Made by a program: the position numbers and the translations under genes | Assembly (NCBI RefSeq): GCF_014873495.1 | Contig: NZ_JADBGF010000001.1 | Coordinates: 6,882,001-6,946,000, forward strand | Origin: Streptomyces stelliscabiei | GTDB taxonomy: Bacteria > Actinomycetota > Actinomycetes > Streptomycetales > Streptomycetaceae | Direction: 5' to 3' | DNA: 64,000 bases | The notes under the pieces: model-generated | Databases searched by the model: none | What the model saw: only the letters and a program-made list of their open reading frames with translations | Told to the model about the DNA's origin: nothing | Shown: positions 8,151 to 15,781 of the stretch, one piece after another | Position numbering within the stretch: position 1 is the first letter of the stretch | How the letters are laid out: the number at the start of each line of letters is the position of its first letter

Positions 8151-9159
8151 GCCGCTGCCCGAGGAGCCGCACGTGTCGGGCGGCCAGCGCGCCCCCGAGG
8201 GCGGGGCGATCGCCGCGACCGGGCAGGACGGCACGATGGACCTGGCCACCACCGAGGGGGAGACCCTGGAGAAGCGACTGGGCGACGGTCCGGCCGGCGG
8301 CGGTCCGGACGACAAGGCCCGCAGCCTCTGGTCCGACGCCTGGCGCGACCTGCGGCGCAACCCCGTCTTCATCATCTCGGCGCTGGTGATCCTCTTCCTG
8401 GTCGTCATCTCCCTGTGGCCGTCGCTGATCGCCTCCGGCAACCCGCTCAAGTGCGACCTCTCCAAGGCCCAGGAGGGCGCGCAGCCCGGCCACCCCTTCG
8501 GCTACGACGGCCAGGGCTGTGACGTGTACACCCGGACCGTCTACGGGGCGCGGATCTCCATCTCCGTCGGCGTCTGCGCCACGCTCGGTGTCGCGCTGCT
8601 CGGGTCGGTGCTCGGCGGGCTCGCCGGGTTCTTCGGCGGCCACCCGGACTCGTTCCTGTCCCGGATCACCGACGTCTTCTTCGCGATCCCGGTGGTGCTC
8701 GGCGGCCTGGTGCTGCTCTCCGTGGTCACCAGCAACTCCATCTGGCCGGTGATCGGCTTCATGGTGCTGCTGGGCTGGCCGCAGATCTCCCGCATCGCCC
8801 GCGGCTCGGTCATCACGGCCAAACAGAACGACTACGTCCAGGCCGCCCGCGCCCTGGGCGCCTCCAACTCCCGCATGCTGCTGCGGCACATCACCCCGAA
8901 CGCCGTCGCCCCGGTCATCGTCGTGGCCACCATCGCGCTGGGCACCTACATCGCCCTGGAGGCGACCCTCTCCTACCTGGGCGTCGGCCTGAAACCGCCC
9001 AGCGTCTCCTGGGGCATCGACATCTCCGCCGCCTCCCCGTACATCCGCAACGCCCCGCACGCCCTGCTGTGGCCCTCGGGAGCGCTGGCGATCACCGTCC
9101 TGGCGTTCATCATGCTCGGCGACGCGGTCCGCGACGCCCTCGACCCGAAGCTGAGGTGA
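8143..9159 (+). CDS. Peptide ABC transporter permease, OppC/DppC type
   Basis: A 338-residue permease with an acidic/glycine-rich cytoplasmic tail of about 60 residues, then helix 1 (NPVFIISALVILFLVVISLW). The coupling loop reads NDYVQAARALGASNSRMLLRH, followed by ATLSYLGVGLKPPSVSWG and LGDAVRDALDPKLR. It is the partner of the preceding B-type subunit. The ATG lies within the end of the upstream gene (8-nt overlap), and the ATPase gene follows after 9 nt. Confidence 0.93.
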   Translation: MPEPLPEEPHVSGGQRAPEGGAIAATGQDGTMDLATTEGETLEKRLGDGPAGGGPDDKARSLWSDAWRDLRRNPVFIISALVILFLVVISLWPSLIASGNPLKCDLSKAQEGAQPGHPFGYDGQGCDVYTRTVYGARISISVGVCATLGVALLGSVLGGLAGFFGGHPDSFLSRITDVFFAIPVVLGGLVLLSVVTSNSIWPVIGFMVLLGWPQISRIARGSVITAKQNDYVQAARALGASNSRMLLRHITPNAVAPVIVVATIALGTYIALEATLSYLGVGLKPPSVSWGIDISAASPYIRNAPHALLWPSGALAITVLAFIMLGDAVRDALDPKLR

Positions 9160-9168
9160 ACCGCCGTC

Positions 9169-10164
9169 ATGCTGCTCGAAGTGCGTGATCTGCACGTGGA
9201 GTTCCGGACGCGGGACGGGGTCGCCAAGGCGGTCAACGGGGTCGACTACGGGGTGGACGAGGGGCAGACGCTGGCCGTGCTCGGGGAGTCCGGCTCGGGG
9301 AAGTCGGTCACCGCGCAGGCGATCATGGGCATCCTCGACATGCCGCCGGGGAGGATCACCGGCGGCGAGATCCTCTTCAAGGGCCAGGACCTGCTGAAGC
9401 TCAAGGAGGACGAGCGCCGGAAGATCCGGGGCGCCGAGATGGCGATGATCTTCCAGGACGCGCTGTCGTCCCTCAACCCCGTCCTCTCCGTCGGCGACCA
9501 GCTCGGCGAGATGTTCGTCGTCCACCGGGGCATGACGAAGAAGGACGCCCGCGCCAGAGCCGTGGAGCTGATGGACCGCGTCCGCATCCCGGCCGCGAGG
9601 GAACGCGTACGGGACTACCCGCACCAGTTCTCGGGCGGCATGCGCCAGCGCATCATGATCGCCATGGCGCTGGCCCTCGAACCCGCGCTGATCATCGCCG
9701 ACGAGCCCACGACCGCGCTGGACGTCACGGTCCAGGCCCAGGTCATGGACCTCCTCGCCGAACTGCAGCGCGAACTCCGCATGGGACTGGTCCTCATCAC
9801 CCACGACCTCGGAGTCGTCGCCGACGTCGCCGACCGCATCGCCGTGATGTACGCGGGCCGCATCGTGGAGTCCGCCCCGGTCCACGACATCTACAAGGCC
9901 CCGGCGCACCCGTACACCCGGGGCCTGCTCGACTCCATCCCCCGCCTGGACCAGAAGGGCCAGGAGCTGTACGCGATCAAGGGCCTGCCGCCCAACCTGA
10001 TGAACATCCCGCCCGGCTGCGCCTTCAACCCCCGCTGCCCGATGGCCCGCGACGTGTGCCGCACCGACGTGCCCCCGCTGTACGACGTGGAGCCGGCGGA
10101 CGGGATCCGGACGAGCGCCTGCCACTTCTGGAGGGAGTGCCTCGATGACCACCACCACGGCTGA
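9169..10164 (+). CDS. Peptide ABC transporter ATPase, OppD/DppD type
   Basis: A 331-residue nucleotide-binding subunit. Walker A GESGSGKS at residues 39-46, Q-loop in FQDALSSLNP, signature FSGGMRQR near 154, Walker B LIIADEPTTALD near 174, and switch His in LITHDLG. The C-terminal oligopeptide extension has GCAFNPRCPMARDVC and SACHFW cysteines. ATG start. The last 20 nt overlap the next ATPase, so the two subunits should be produced in step. It powers the importer encoded just upstream and is a candidate energiser for the ATPase-less trio at 1249-5139. Confidence 0.95.
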   Translation: MLLEVRDLHVEFRTRDGVAKAVNGVDYGVDEGQTLAVLGESGSGKSVTAQAIMGILDMPPGRITGGEILFKGQDLLKLKEDERRKIRGAEMAMIFQDALSSLNPVLSVGDQLGEMFVVHRGMTKKDARARAVELMDRVRIPAARERVRDYPHQFSGGMRQRIMIAMALALEPALIIADEPTTALDVTVQAQVMDLLAELQRELRMGLVLITHDLGVVADVADRIAVMYAGRIVESAPVHDIYKAPAHPYTRGLLDSIPRLDQKGQELYAIKGLPPNLMNIPPGCAFNPRCPMARDVCRTDVPPLYDVEPADGIRTSACHFWRECLDDHHHG

Positions 10165-11260
10165 GGCCGAACCGATCCTGGAGGTCAGCGGCCTGGTCAA
10201 GCACTACCCGCTCACCGAGGGCGTCCTCTTCAAGAAGCAGGTCGGCGCCGTGAAGGCGGTCGACGGCGTCGACTTCGCGCTCGGCCGGGGCGAGACCCTC
10301 GGCATCGTCGGCGAGTCCGGCTGCGGCAAGTCCACGGTCGCCAAGATGCTGGTCCACTTGGAACGGCCCACCGCCGGCACGATCCGCTACAAGGGCGAGG
10401 ACGTCACCAAGCTGTCCGGCAAGGCCCTCAAGACCGTCCGCCGCAACATCCAGATGGTGTTCCAGGACCCGTACACCTCCCTCAACCCCCGCATGACCGT
10501 GGGCGACATCATCGGGGAGCCGTACGACATCCACCCCGAGGTCGCGCCCAAGGGCGACCGCCGCCGCCGGGTGCAGGAACTTCTCGACGTGGTCGGCCTC
10601 AACCCCGAGTACATCAACCGCTACCCGCACCAGTTCTCCGGCGGCCAGCGCCAACGCATCGGCATCGCGCGCGGGTTGGCGCTCCGTCCCGAGGTCATCG
10701 TCGCCGACGAGCCCGTCTCCGCCCTCGACGTCTCCGTCCAGGCCCAGGTCATCAACCTGCTGGACCGGCTCCAGGGCGAGTTCGGACTGAGTTACGTGTT
10801 CATCGCGCACGATCTGTCGATCGTGCGGCACATCTCCGACCGGGTCGGCGTGATGTACCTCGGGCGGATCGTGGAGATCGGCCGCGACGCCGAGATCTAC
10901 GACCACCCGACGCATCCCTACACCCAGGCGCTGCTGTCCGCCGTGCCCGTCCCGGACCCCGAGGCCCGCGAGCACCGGGAGCGGATCATCCTGTTCGGGG
11001 ACGTGCCCTCCCCGACGAACATCCCCTCGGGCTGCCGCTTCCGCACCCGCTGCTGGAAGGCCCGCGAGCGGTGCGCGCTGGAGGTGCCGCTGCTCGCGGT
11101 CCCGGCCGAGTTCCGGCTCACCAGCGGCCCGGCGGCCCATGACTCGGCCTGCCACTTCGCTGAGGAGAAGCGGGTGGTGCCGCCCGAGGAAGCGACGGAG
11201 GATTCCGCGGGGGAATCCACGGGGGAATCGACGGATGATCATGTGAATGAGGCGGAATAA
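10145..11260 (+). CDS. Peptide ABC transporter ATPase, OppF/DppF type
   Basis: A 371-residue nucleotide-binding subunit. Walker A GESGCGKS at residues 56-63, FQDPYTSLNPRMTVGDII Q-loop region, signature FSGGQRQR near 164, Walker B VIVADEPVSALD near 184, and FIAHDLSIV switch region. The C-terminal segment has CRFRTRCWKARERC and HDSACHFAEE, then a low-complexity acidic tail with repeated GES/TGES. The tail resembles in position the fragment at 1-208. It is the last gene of the five-gene operon; a 14-bp hairpin follows. Confidence 0.95.
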   Translation: MTTTTAEAEPILEVSGLVKHYPLTEGVLFKKQVGAVKAVDGVDFALGRGETLGIVGESGCGKSTVAKMLVHLERPTAGTIRYKGEDVTKLSGKALKTVRRNIQMVFQDPYTSLNPRMTVGDIIGEPYDIHPEVAPKGDRRRRVQELLDVVGLNPEYINRYPHQFSGGQRQRIGIARGLALRPEVIVADEPVSALDVSVQAQVINLLDRLQGEFGLSYVFIAHDLSIVRHISDRVGVMYLGRIVEIGRDAEIYDHPTHPYTQALLSAVPVPDPEAREHRERIILFGDVPSPTNIPSGCRFRTRCWKARERCALEVPLLAVPAEFRLTSGPAAHDSACHFAEEKRVVPPEEATEDSAGESTGESTDDHVNEAE

Positions 11261-11367
11261 GCCTACAAATCAACACCAACCGCGTTAACACACAGGCAAC
11301 TTGACCGACCCCGTTCCGATATACGGACGCGGGAATCTACTACGCGTACGGCCGTGCGGGTGCCGTA

Positions 11368-11403
11368 AACGGGCCGGGGCTCGCCATGTAGCCCCGGCCC
11401 GTT
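11368..11403. terminator. Bidirectional terminator hairpin
   Basis: Perfect 14-bp stem (11368-11381 with 11390-11403) and an 8-nt loop, between the convergent transporter operon and S9 peptidase gene. Confidence 0.85.
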
Positions 11404-11436
11404 GCCGTGCCCGGCCGCCGTATCGGGCCGCCGCGC

Positions 11437-13593
11437 CTACGCCGGTCCCAGCGAGCGCTTCAGGAAGTCCACCTGGAGCAGCAGCAGGTTCTCCGCGACC
11501 TGTTCCTGCGGGGTGATGTGGGTGACCCCGGAGAGTGGCAGGACCTCGTGGGGGCGGCCGGCGGCGAGGAGCGCGGAGGACAGACGCAGGGCGTGGGCGA
11601 AGACCACGTTGTCGTCGGCGGTGCCGTGCACGATCATCAGCGGGCGGTGCGGCTCGGCGGGTGCGGACAGCCCCTCGCCCGTGATCAGCGAACTCTTGGC
11701 GTACGCGGCCGGGTCCGCCGCCGGATCGCCCAGGTACCGCTCGGTGTAGTGCGTGTCGTACAGCCGCCAGTCGGTGACCGGGGCGCCCGCGATCCCCGCG
11801 TGGAACACGTCCGGGCGGCGCAGCACCGCGAGGGCCGCCAGCCAGCCGCCGTAGGACCAGCCGCGGATCGCCACCCGGGACAGATCCAGCGGGTGCGAGG
11901 TCGCCAGGTCGTGCAGCGCGTCCACCTGGTCGTCCAGGGAGAGCGTGAAGTCGCCGTCGATCGCCTTCTCCCAGGCGGGGGAACGGCCGGGGGTGCCGCG
12001 CCCGTCGGCGACCACCACCGCGAAGCCCTGGTCGGCGAACCACTGCGAGGTGAGGTGCGCGTTGTGCGCGGCGAGCACCCGGGGGCCGTGCGGTCCGCCG
12101 TAGGGGTCCATGAGCACCGGCAGGGGGGTGACCCCGTCGTAGTCCCTCGGCATAAGCAGGGCGCACGGTACGCGACGTGCGCCCCCCTGTGTGAACCGTA
12201 CGCGCGGGGACATACCGGGATCTTCCGCAAAGGACGCCACGGTCGCCACCCTCCCCCAGCCTCCGGCCGGGGGGACCCTCATCCCCCTTCGGTCGCCGTC
12301 CCGCAGTACCTGCACGCGGGTGCCCGCCCGGTCCGGAACGGCCGAGACCAGCACGGTGACGCCCCCGGCGCGCACCGCCGAGTGCACGCCGGGCTCCTGC
12401 GAGACGCGCTCCACGCCCAGCTCGTTCACGCGGTAGACGTGGATCTCCCCGGTCTCCGGGTCGGCCGCCGACGCGCCGGCCGACGCGGAGACCAGCACGT
12501 CGGCGTCGGCCACGTCGAGCACCGCGCGGACGTGCAACTGCGGTCCCGTCAGCGGGCGTTCGCCGACCGCGAGCACCCGCGCGCCGCCCTCGTCCGCGAC
12601 ACGCACGAGCTGCCCCGACGGACTCCACGAGGGCACCCCGGGGAAAAGATCAAGCCAATGTGGATCTTCGTCGGCGTGCACCATCCGGGTCGCCCCCGTG
12701 TCCGGGTCGACGGCCAGGAACAGCTGGCCGCACTGGTCCCGCGCCTGCACCAGGATCAGCGGGGCACCCGCCGCTGACCAGTGCACATGCGCCAGGTACG
12801 GGTAGCGCACCCGGTCCCACACGACCTCCGTGCGGGTCCCGGAGAGGTCGATCACGAAGAGGCGTACGTCCGCGTTGGCGGTGCCGGCGGCCGGATACGC
12901 CACCCGCTGCGGGTCCCGTTCCGGCTGCGCGGGGTCCGAGATCCACCAGCGGCGCACCGGCGTGTCGTCCACGCGCGCCACCAGCAGGCGGTCCGACTCG
13001 GGCGCCCACCAGAAGCCGCGCGAGCGGCCCATCTCCTCGGCCGCGATGAACTCCGCCAGACCGTGGGTGACGTTCTCCGACTCCTCCTCGGTGAGCGCCA
13101 CGTCGTCGCCGCTCTGCGTCCCCACGACCCGCAGCGCGCCCCGGGCGACGTACGCCACGTACCGGCCGTCGGGGGAGGGGCGGGGGTCGATCACCGGGCC
13201 GGGAACGTCCAGTTCACGGGCTGTGCCGGCCCGCAGCTCGGCCACGAAAAGCCGCCCCGACAAGGCGAAGGAGGCCAACTCCACGGCCGCGTCGGTGGCG
13301 TGGCCGACGATCCCGGCGCCGCCCTCACGCAGCCGCTCGCGGCGTGCGCGCTCCTCGGCCGACAACTCCTCCGAGGAGCCGGCGAGCAGCGTGCCCGGGT
13401 CGGCCGCGACGCGCTCCTCGCCGTCCGCGAGGTCCAGAACCCACAGCTTCTGGGCCCGGTCGGTGCCGGACGAGGACCGAAGGAACACGACACGAGAACC
13501 GTCCGGCGCGACGGAGAACGCCCGTGGCGCGCCGAGGGTGAAACGTTGTGTCCGGGCGTGTCGGCGGGGAAAGGACTCGGGCTGGGTCGTCAT
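11437..13593 (-). CDS. S9 family serine peptidase, dipeptidyl-peptidase IV-like
   Basis: A 718-residue prolyl-oligopeptidase-clan enzyme. The N-terminal beta-propeller region contains AEFIAAEEMGRSRGFWWAPE, matching the double-Glu motif that binds the substrate N-terminus in DPP4. The C-terminal alpha/beta hydrolase domain has GWSYGG (Ser about 580), GTADDN (Asp about 660) and GVTHIT (His about 692), so the triad looks intact. No signal peptide, so it is cytoplasmic. It would cleave dipeptides from imported peptides, which fits the transporter next door, though it is convergent, not co-transcribed. The ATG at 13593 is preceded by TATGGT at -10 distance, suggesting a leaderless mRNA. An upstream in-frame ATG would add 77 atypical residues and was rejected. 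Confidence 0.88.
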   Translation of the reverse strand: MTTQPESFPRRHARTQRFTLGAPRAFSVAPDGSRVVFLRSSSGTDRAQKLWVLDLADGEERVAADPGTLLAGSSEELSAEERARRERLREGGAGIVGHATDAAVELASFALSGRLFVAELRAGTARELDVPGPVIDPRPSPDGRYVAYVARGALRVVGTQSGDDVALTEEESENVTHGLAEFIAAEEMGRSRGFWWAPESDRLLVARVDDTPVRRWWISDPAQPERDPQRVAYPAAGTANADVRLFVIDLSGTRTEVVWDRVRYPYLAHVHWSAAGAPLILVQARDQCGQLFLAVDPDTGATRMVHADEDPHWLDLFPGVPSWSPSGQLVRVADEGGARVLAVGERPLTGPQLHVRAVLDVADADVLVSASAGASAADPETGEIHVYRVNELGVERVSQEPGVHSAVRAGGVTVLVSAVPDRAGTRVQVLRDGDRRGMRVPPAGGWGRVATVASFAEDPGMSPRVRFTQGGARRVPCALLMPRDYDGVTPLPVLMDPYGGPHGPRVLAAHNAHLTSQWFADQGFAVVVADGRGTPGRSPAWEKAIDGDFTLSLDDQVDALHDLATSHPLDLSRVAIRGWSYGGWLAALAVLRRPDVFHAGIAGAPVTDWRLYDTHYTERYLGDPAADPAAYAKSSLITGEGLSAPAEPHRPLMIVHGTADDNVVFAHALRLSSALLAAGRPHEVLPLSGVTHITPQEQVAENLLLLQVDFLKRSLGPA

Positions 13594-13599
13594 GCTCCG

Positions 13600-13605
13600 A
13601 CCATA
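13600..13605 (-). promoter_or_regulatory. -10 element of S9 peptidase, leaderless
   Basis: TATGGT, 6 nt before the ATG, placing the transcription start at or next to the start codon. Confidence 0.55.
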
Positions 13606-13817
13606 TTGGCCATGCGCCCCCTTGTGCGGCCGTGCGCCGATCGATGCGCGCGTATGGATAGTTATGATCACTACCGCTGGGTGGGTATGAACCTGCTGGC
13701 CGCTGTACGGATTCACAACTGCGTCACCCACGTCACCGGTTGACGACGGCTCCGCCGTCAGCCCTCGACAACTGCTTCGCTCCCCAGGTCCCAGGGAACT
13801 TTTGGAGGTGAGCCGCC

Positions 13818-14012
13818 GTGGCACTCTCGATTTCGGCGGTGGTGCTGCTGGCGATCATCGTCTTCATCCTGATCAAGAAGTCAGGGCTGAAGGCACCACA
13901 CGCGATCATCTGCATCCTGCTCGGGTTCTACCTCGCCTCCTCGACCATCGCGCCGACGATCAGCGAGCTGACGACCAACATCGCGGGCATGATCGGCAGT
14001 ATCAAGTTCTGA
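13818..14012 (+). CDS. Small membrane protein, 64 residues, function unknown
   Basis: GTG start with GGAGG about 10 nt upstream (TTTTGGAGGTGAGCCGCC). Residues 2-19 (ALSISAVVLLAIIVFILI) form one membrane helix, then KKSGLKAPH, then a second hydrophobic helix AIICILLGFYLASSTIA, ending in a polar/amphipathic tail. Codon use matches neighbouring genes. No enzymatic motif is visible. It has its own promoter region and a hairpin after it, so it looks like a monocistronic gene. I do not recognise a named family. Confidence 0.75.
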   Translation: MALSISAVVLLAIIVFILIKKSGLKAPHAIICILLGFYLASSTIAPTISELTTNIAGMIGSIKF

Positions 14013-14033
14013 CGCCTCCGGCCGCATGGACGC

Positions 14034-14062
14034 GTCCGGGCCCGTCCCGCCGGGCCCCGGAC
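14034..14062 (+). terminator. Hairpin after small membrane protein gene
   Basis: GTCCGGGCCCG pairs with CGGGCC-CCGGAC with one bulged C, about 20 nt after the stop. Confidence 0.6.
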
Positions 14063-14124
14063 CCTCGCGGCCGACCGTCCCTGTGAACGGCCGCGCCCGG
14101 CACGGGCGCGGTCCGGGCGCCTCG

Positions 14125-14130
14125 TAGGGT
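14125..14130 (+). promoter_or_regulatory. -10 element of mshB, leaderless
   Basis: TAGGGT, 6 nt before the ATG at 14137, a common Streptomyces leaderless arrangement. Confidence 0.6.
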
Positions 14131-14136
14131 GGGTCC

Positions 14137-15126
14137 ATGACGGATCTGCCCTCCTCCGGCCCCCGGCCGGGGGGAACCCCTTCGCGCGTCGCTCGTCGAC
14201 TGCTCCTGGTGCACGCGCACCCGGACGACGAGTCGATCAACAACGGCGCGACCATGGCCAGGTACGCGGCCGAGGGGGCGCGGGTGACGCTGGTGACCTG
14301 CACCCTCGGCGAGGAGGGCGAGGTCATCCCGCCCGGTCTCGCTCACCTCGCGCCCGACCGAGACGACACGCTGGGCCCGTACCGCGTGGACGAACTGGCC
14401 GCGGCCATGAAGGAACTCGGCGTCACCGACCACCGCTTCCTCGGCGGCCCCGGCCGCTACCGCGACTCCGGGATGATGGGCGTCGAACAGAACGAGCGCC
14501 CCGGCGCCTTCTGGTCCGCCGACGTCGACGAGGCCGCCGCCCACCTGGTCCGGGTGATCCGCGAGGTCCGCCCCCAGGTCCTCGTCACCTACGACCCGGC
14601 CGGCGGGTACGGCCACCCCGACCACATCCAGGCCCACCGCGTCGCCATGCGCGCCGCCGACCTGACCGCGGACCCTGCCTACCGACCCGACCTCGGCGAA
14701 CCCTGGGAGATCGCCAAGGTCTACTGGAACCGGGTGCCGCGCGGGGTGCTCCTGGAGGGCTTCAGCCGGCTGCGCCGCGACCTCGCCGAGCCCGGACGGC
14801 TGCCGTTCCGGCAGGCCGCGAGCGTCACCGACGTGCCCGGAGTGGTGGACGACCACATCGTCACCACCGAGATCGACGGCACCTCCTTCGCGGCAGCGAA
14901 GGCCGCCGCGATGCGCGCCCACGCCACCCAGATCGAGGTCGCCGAGCCCTACTTCGCCCTCTCCAACGCGCTGGCCCAGCCCTTCCTGAGCACCGAGTAC
15001 TACGAGTTGGTGCGCGGCAGACGCGAAGGGGGGAGCCGGGAGAGCGACCTGTTCGAGGGGATTCCCGGTATTTCTTTCGAGGAACGCCAGACTTTCGGGG
15101 AACAGCAGAACGGAACGGCCCTGTGA
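14137..15126 (+). CDS. mshB: MshB, mycothiol biosynthesis deacetylase
   Basis: A 329-residue zinc deacetylase of the LmbE/PIG-L family. The AHPDDE motif at residues 27-32 and YGHPDH near 160 supply the zinc ligands and catalytic Asp; LGGPGRYRDSGMMG in the middle is characteristic of MshB. The family enzyme removes the acetyl group from GlcNAc-Ins to give GlcN-Ins in mycothiol synthesis. About 20 leading residues (PSSGPRPGGTP) are low complexity. ATG follows TAGGGT by 6 nt, consistent with a leaderless transcript. A DUF6113-type membrane protein gene follows after 64 nt, as in other Streptomyces chromosomes. Confidence 0.92.
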   Translation: MTDLPSSGPRPGGTPSRVARRLLLVHAHPDDESINNGATMARYAAEGARVTLVTCTLGEEGEVIPPGLAHLAPDRDDTLGPYRVDELAAAMKELGVTDHRFLGGPGRYRDSGMMGVEQNERPGAFWSADVDEAAAHLVRVIREVRPQVLVTYDPAGGYGHPDHIQAHRVAMRAADLTADPAYRPDLGEPWEIAKVYWNRVPRGVLLEGFSRLRRDLAEPGRLPFRQAASVTDVPGVVDDHIVTTEIDGTSFAAAKAAAMRAHATQIEVAEPYFALSNALAQPFLSTEYYELVRGRREGGSRESDLFEGIPGISFEERQTFGEQQNGTAL

Positions 15127-15190
15127 TGCGTACGCATGGGTATGACACACGAGTGGTGCGCGCGCACGACCCCCGAGGGGCGGTCCGGCG

Positions 15191-15622
15191 ATGAAGCGGA
15201 CGGATCGGCCGACGGGCGGGCAAGGCGGCGCGCTCGCCCAGCCATTGACGTTTCCCGCGCCGGCGCGCGCCGCCGCCCACCTGGGACTCTTCGTGCTGGG
15301 AGCGGTGGTGGGGGCGGCCGGAGGGCTGCTCCAAGCTGCGTGGTTCCCCGGCGGATTGCTGCTCGCGCTGCTGGGTGCGGCCGGGCTCTTCCTGGGCGGG
15401 GCACGGGCGACGGCAAGCCGCGCGGGGGCCGTTGCGCCGGCCGTCGGCTGGATGATCTCCGTCGTCCTGCTGACGTCCACGCGTCCGGAGGGGGACTTCC
15501 TGTTCGGCGTGGGAGTCGGCTCGTATCTCTTCCTGCTCGGTGGCATGGCTGTGGCTGTGATGTGCGCCACCCTTGGAGGGGGGCGGCAACCGACCGGGCC
15601 CGACGCCCGACTTGGGAAGTGA
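15191..15622 (+). CDS. DUF6113-like small membrane protein
   Basis: 143 residues with about four hydrophobic segments: HLGLFVLGAVVGAAGGLLQAA, GGLLLALLGAAGLFLGGA, VGWMISVVLLTS and YLFLLGGMAVAVMCATL. The loop STRPEGDFLF precedes the last helix. The pattern fits the DUF6113 family that accompanies mshB in streptomycetes; function unknown. ATG start with GAGGGGCGG upstream. Same direction as mshB. Confidence 0.75.
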   Translation: MKRTDRPTGGQGGALAQPLTFPAPARAAAHLGLFVLGAVVGAAGGLLQAAWFPGGLLLALLGAAGLFLGGARATASRAGAVAPAVGWMISVVLLTSTRPEGDFLFGVGVGSYLFLLGGMAVAVMCATLGGGRQPTGPDARLGK

Positions 15623-15781
15623 CCACCGCTTCGCCGCGGTACGCGGGTGCGGGTCCGGTGTGGGTTTCCCACGCGGTCGTGGGATACGCGCCGGAAGTGG
15701 CCAGTATGGTGGTGCGCGCCGCCGAGCTGCCCGCTGAGTTGAGGTCGTGACGGGCGGCGGAGCAAACCGGGAGAACCTGCC

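Noticed and set aside
5553..8465. A 970-codon minus-strand open frame opposite the importer operon
   Set aside because: It is antisense to three well-supported genes and its translation is a mirror of their codon bias (Val/Asp/Gly-rich). No ribosome binding site or domain.
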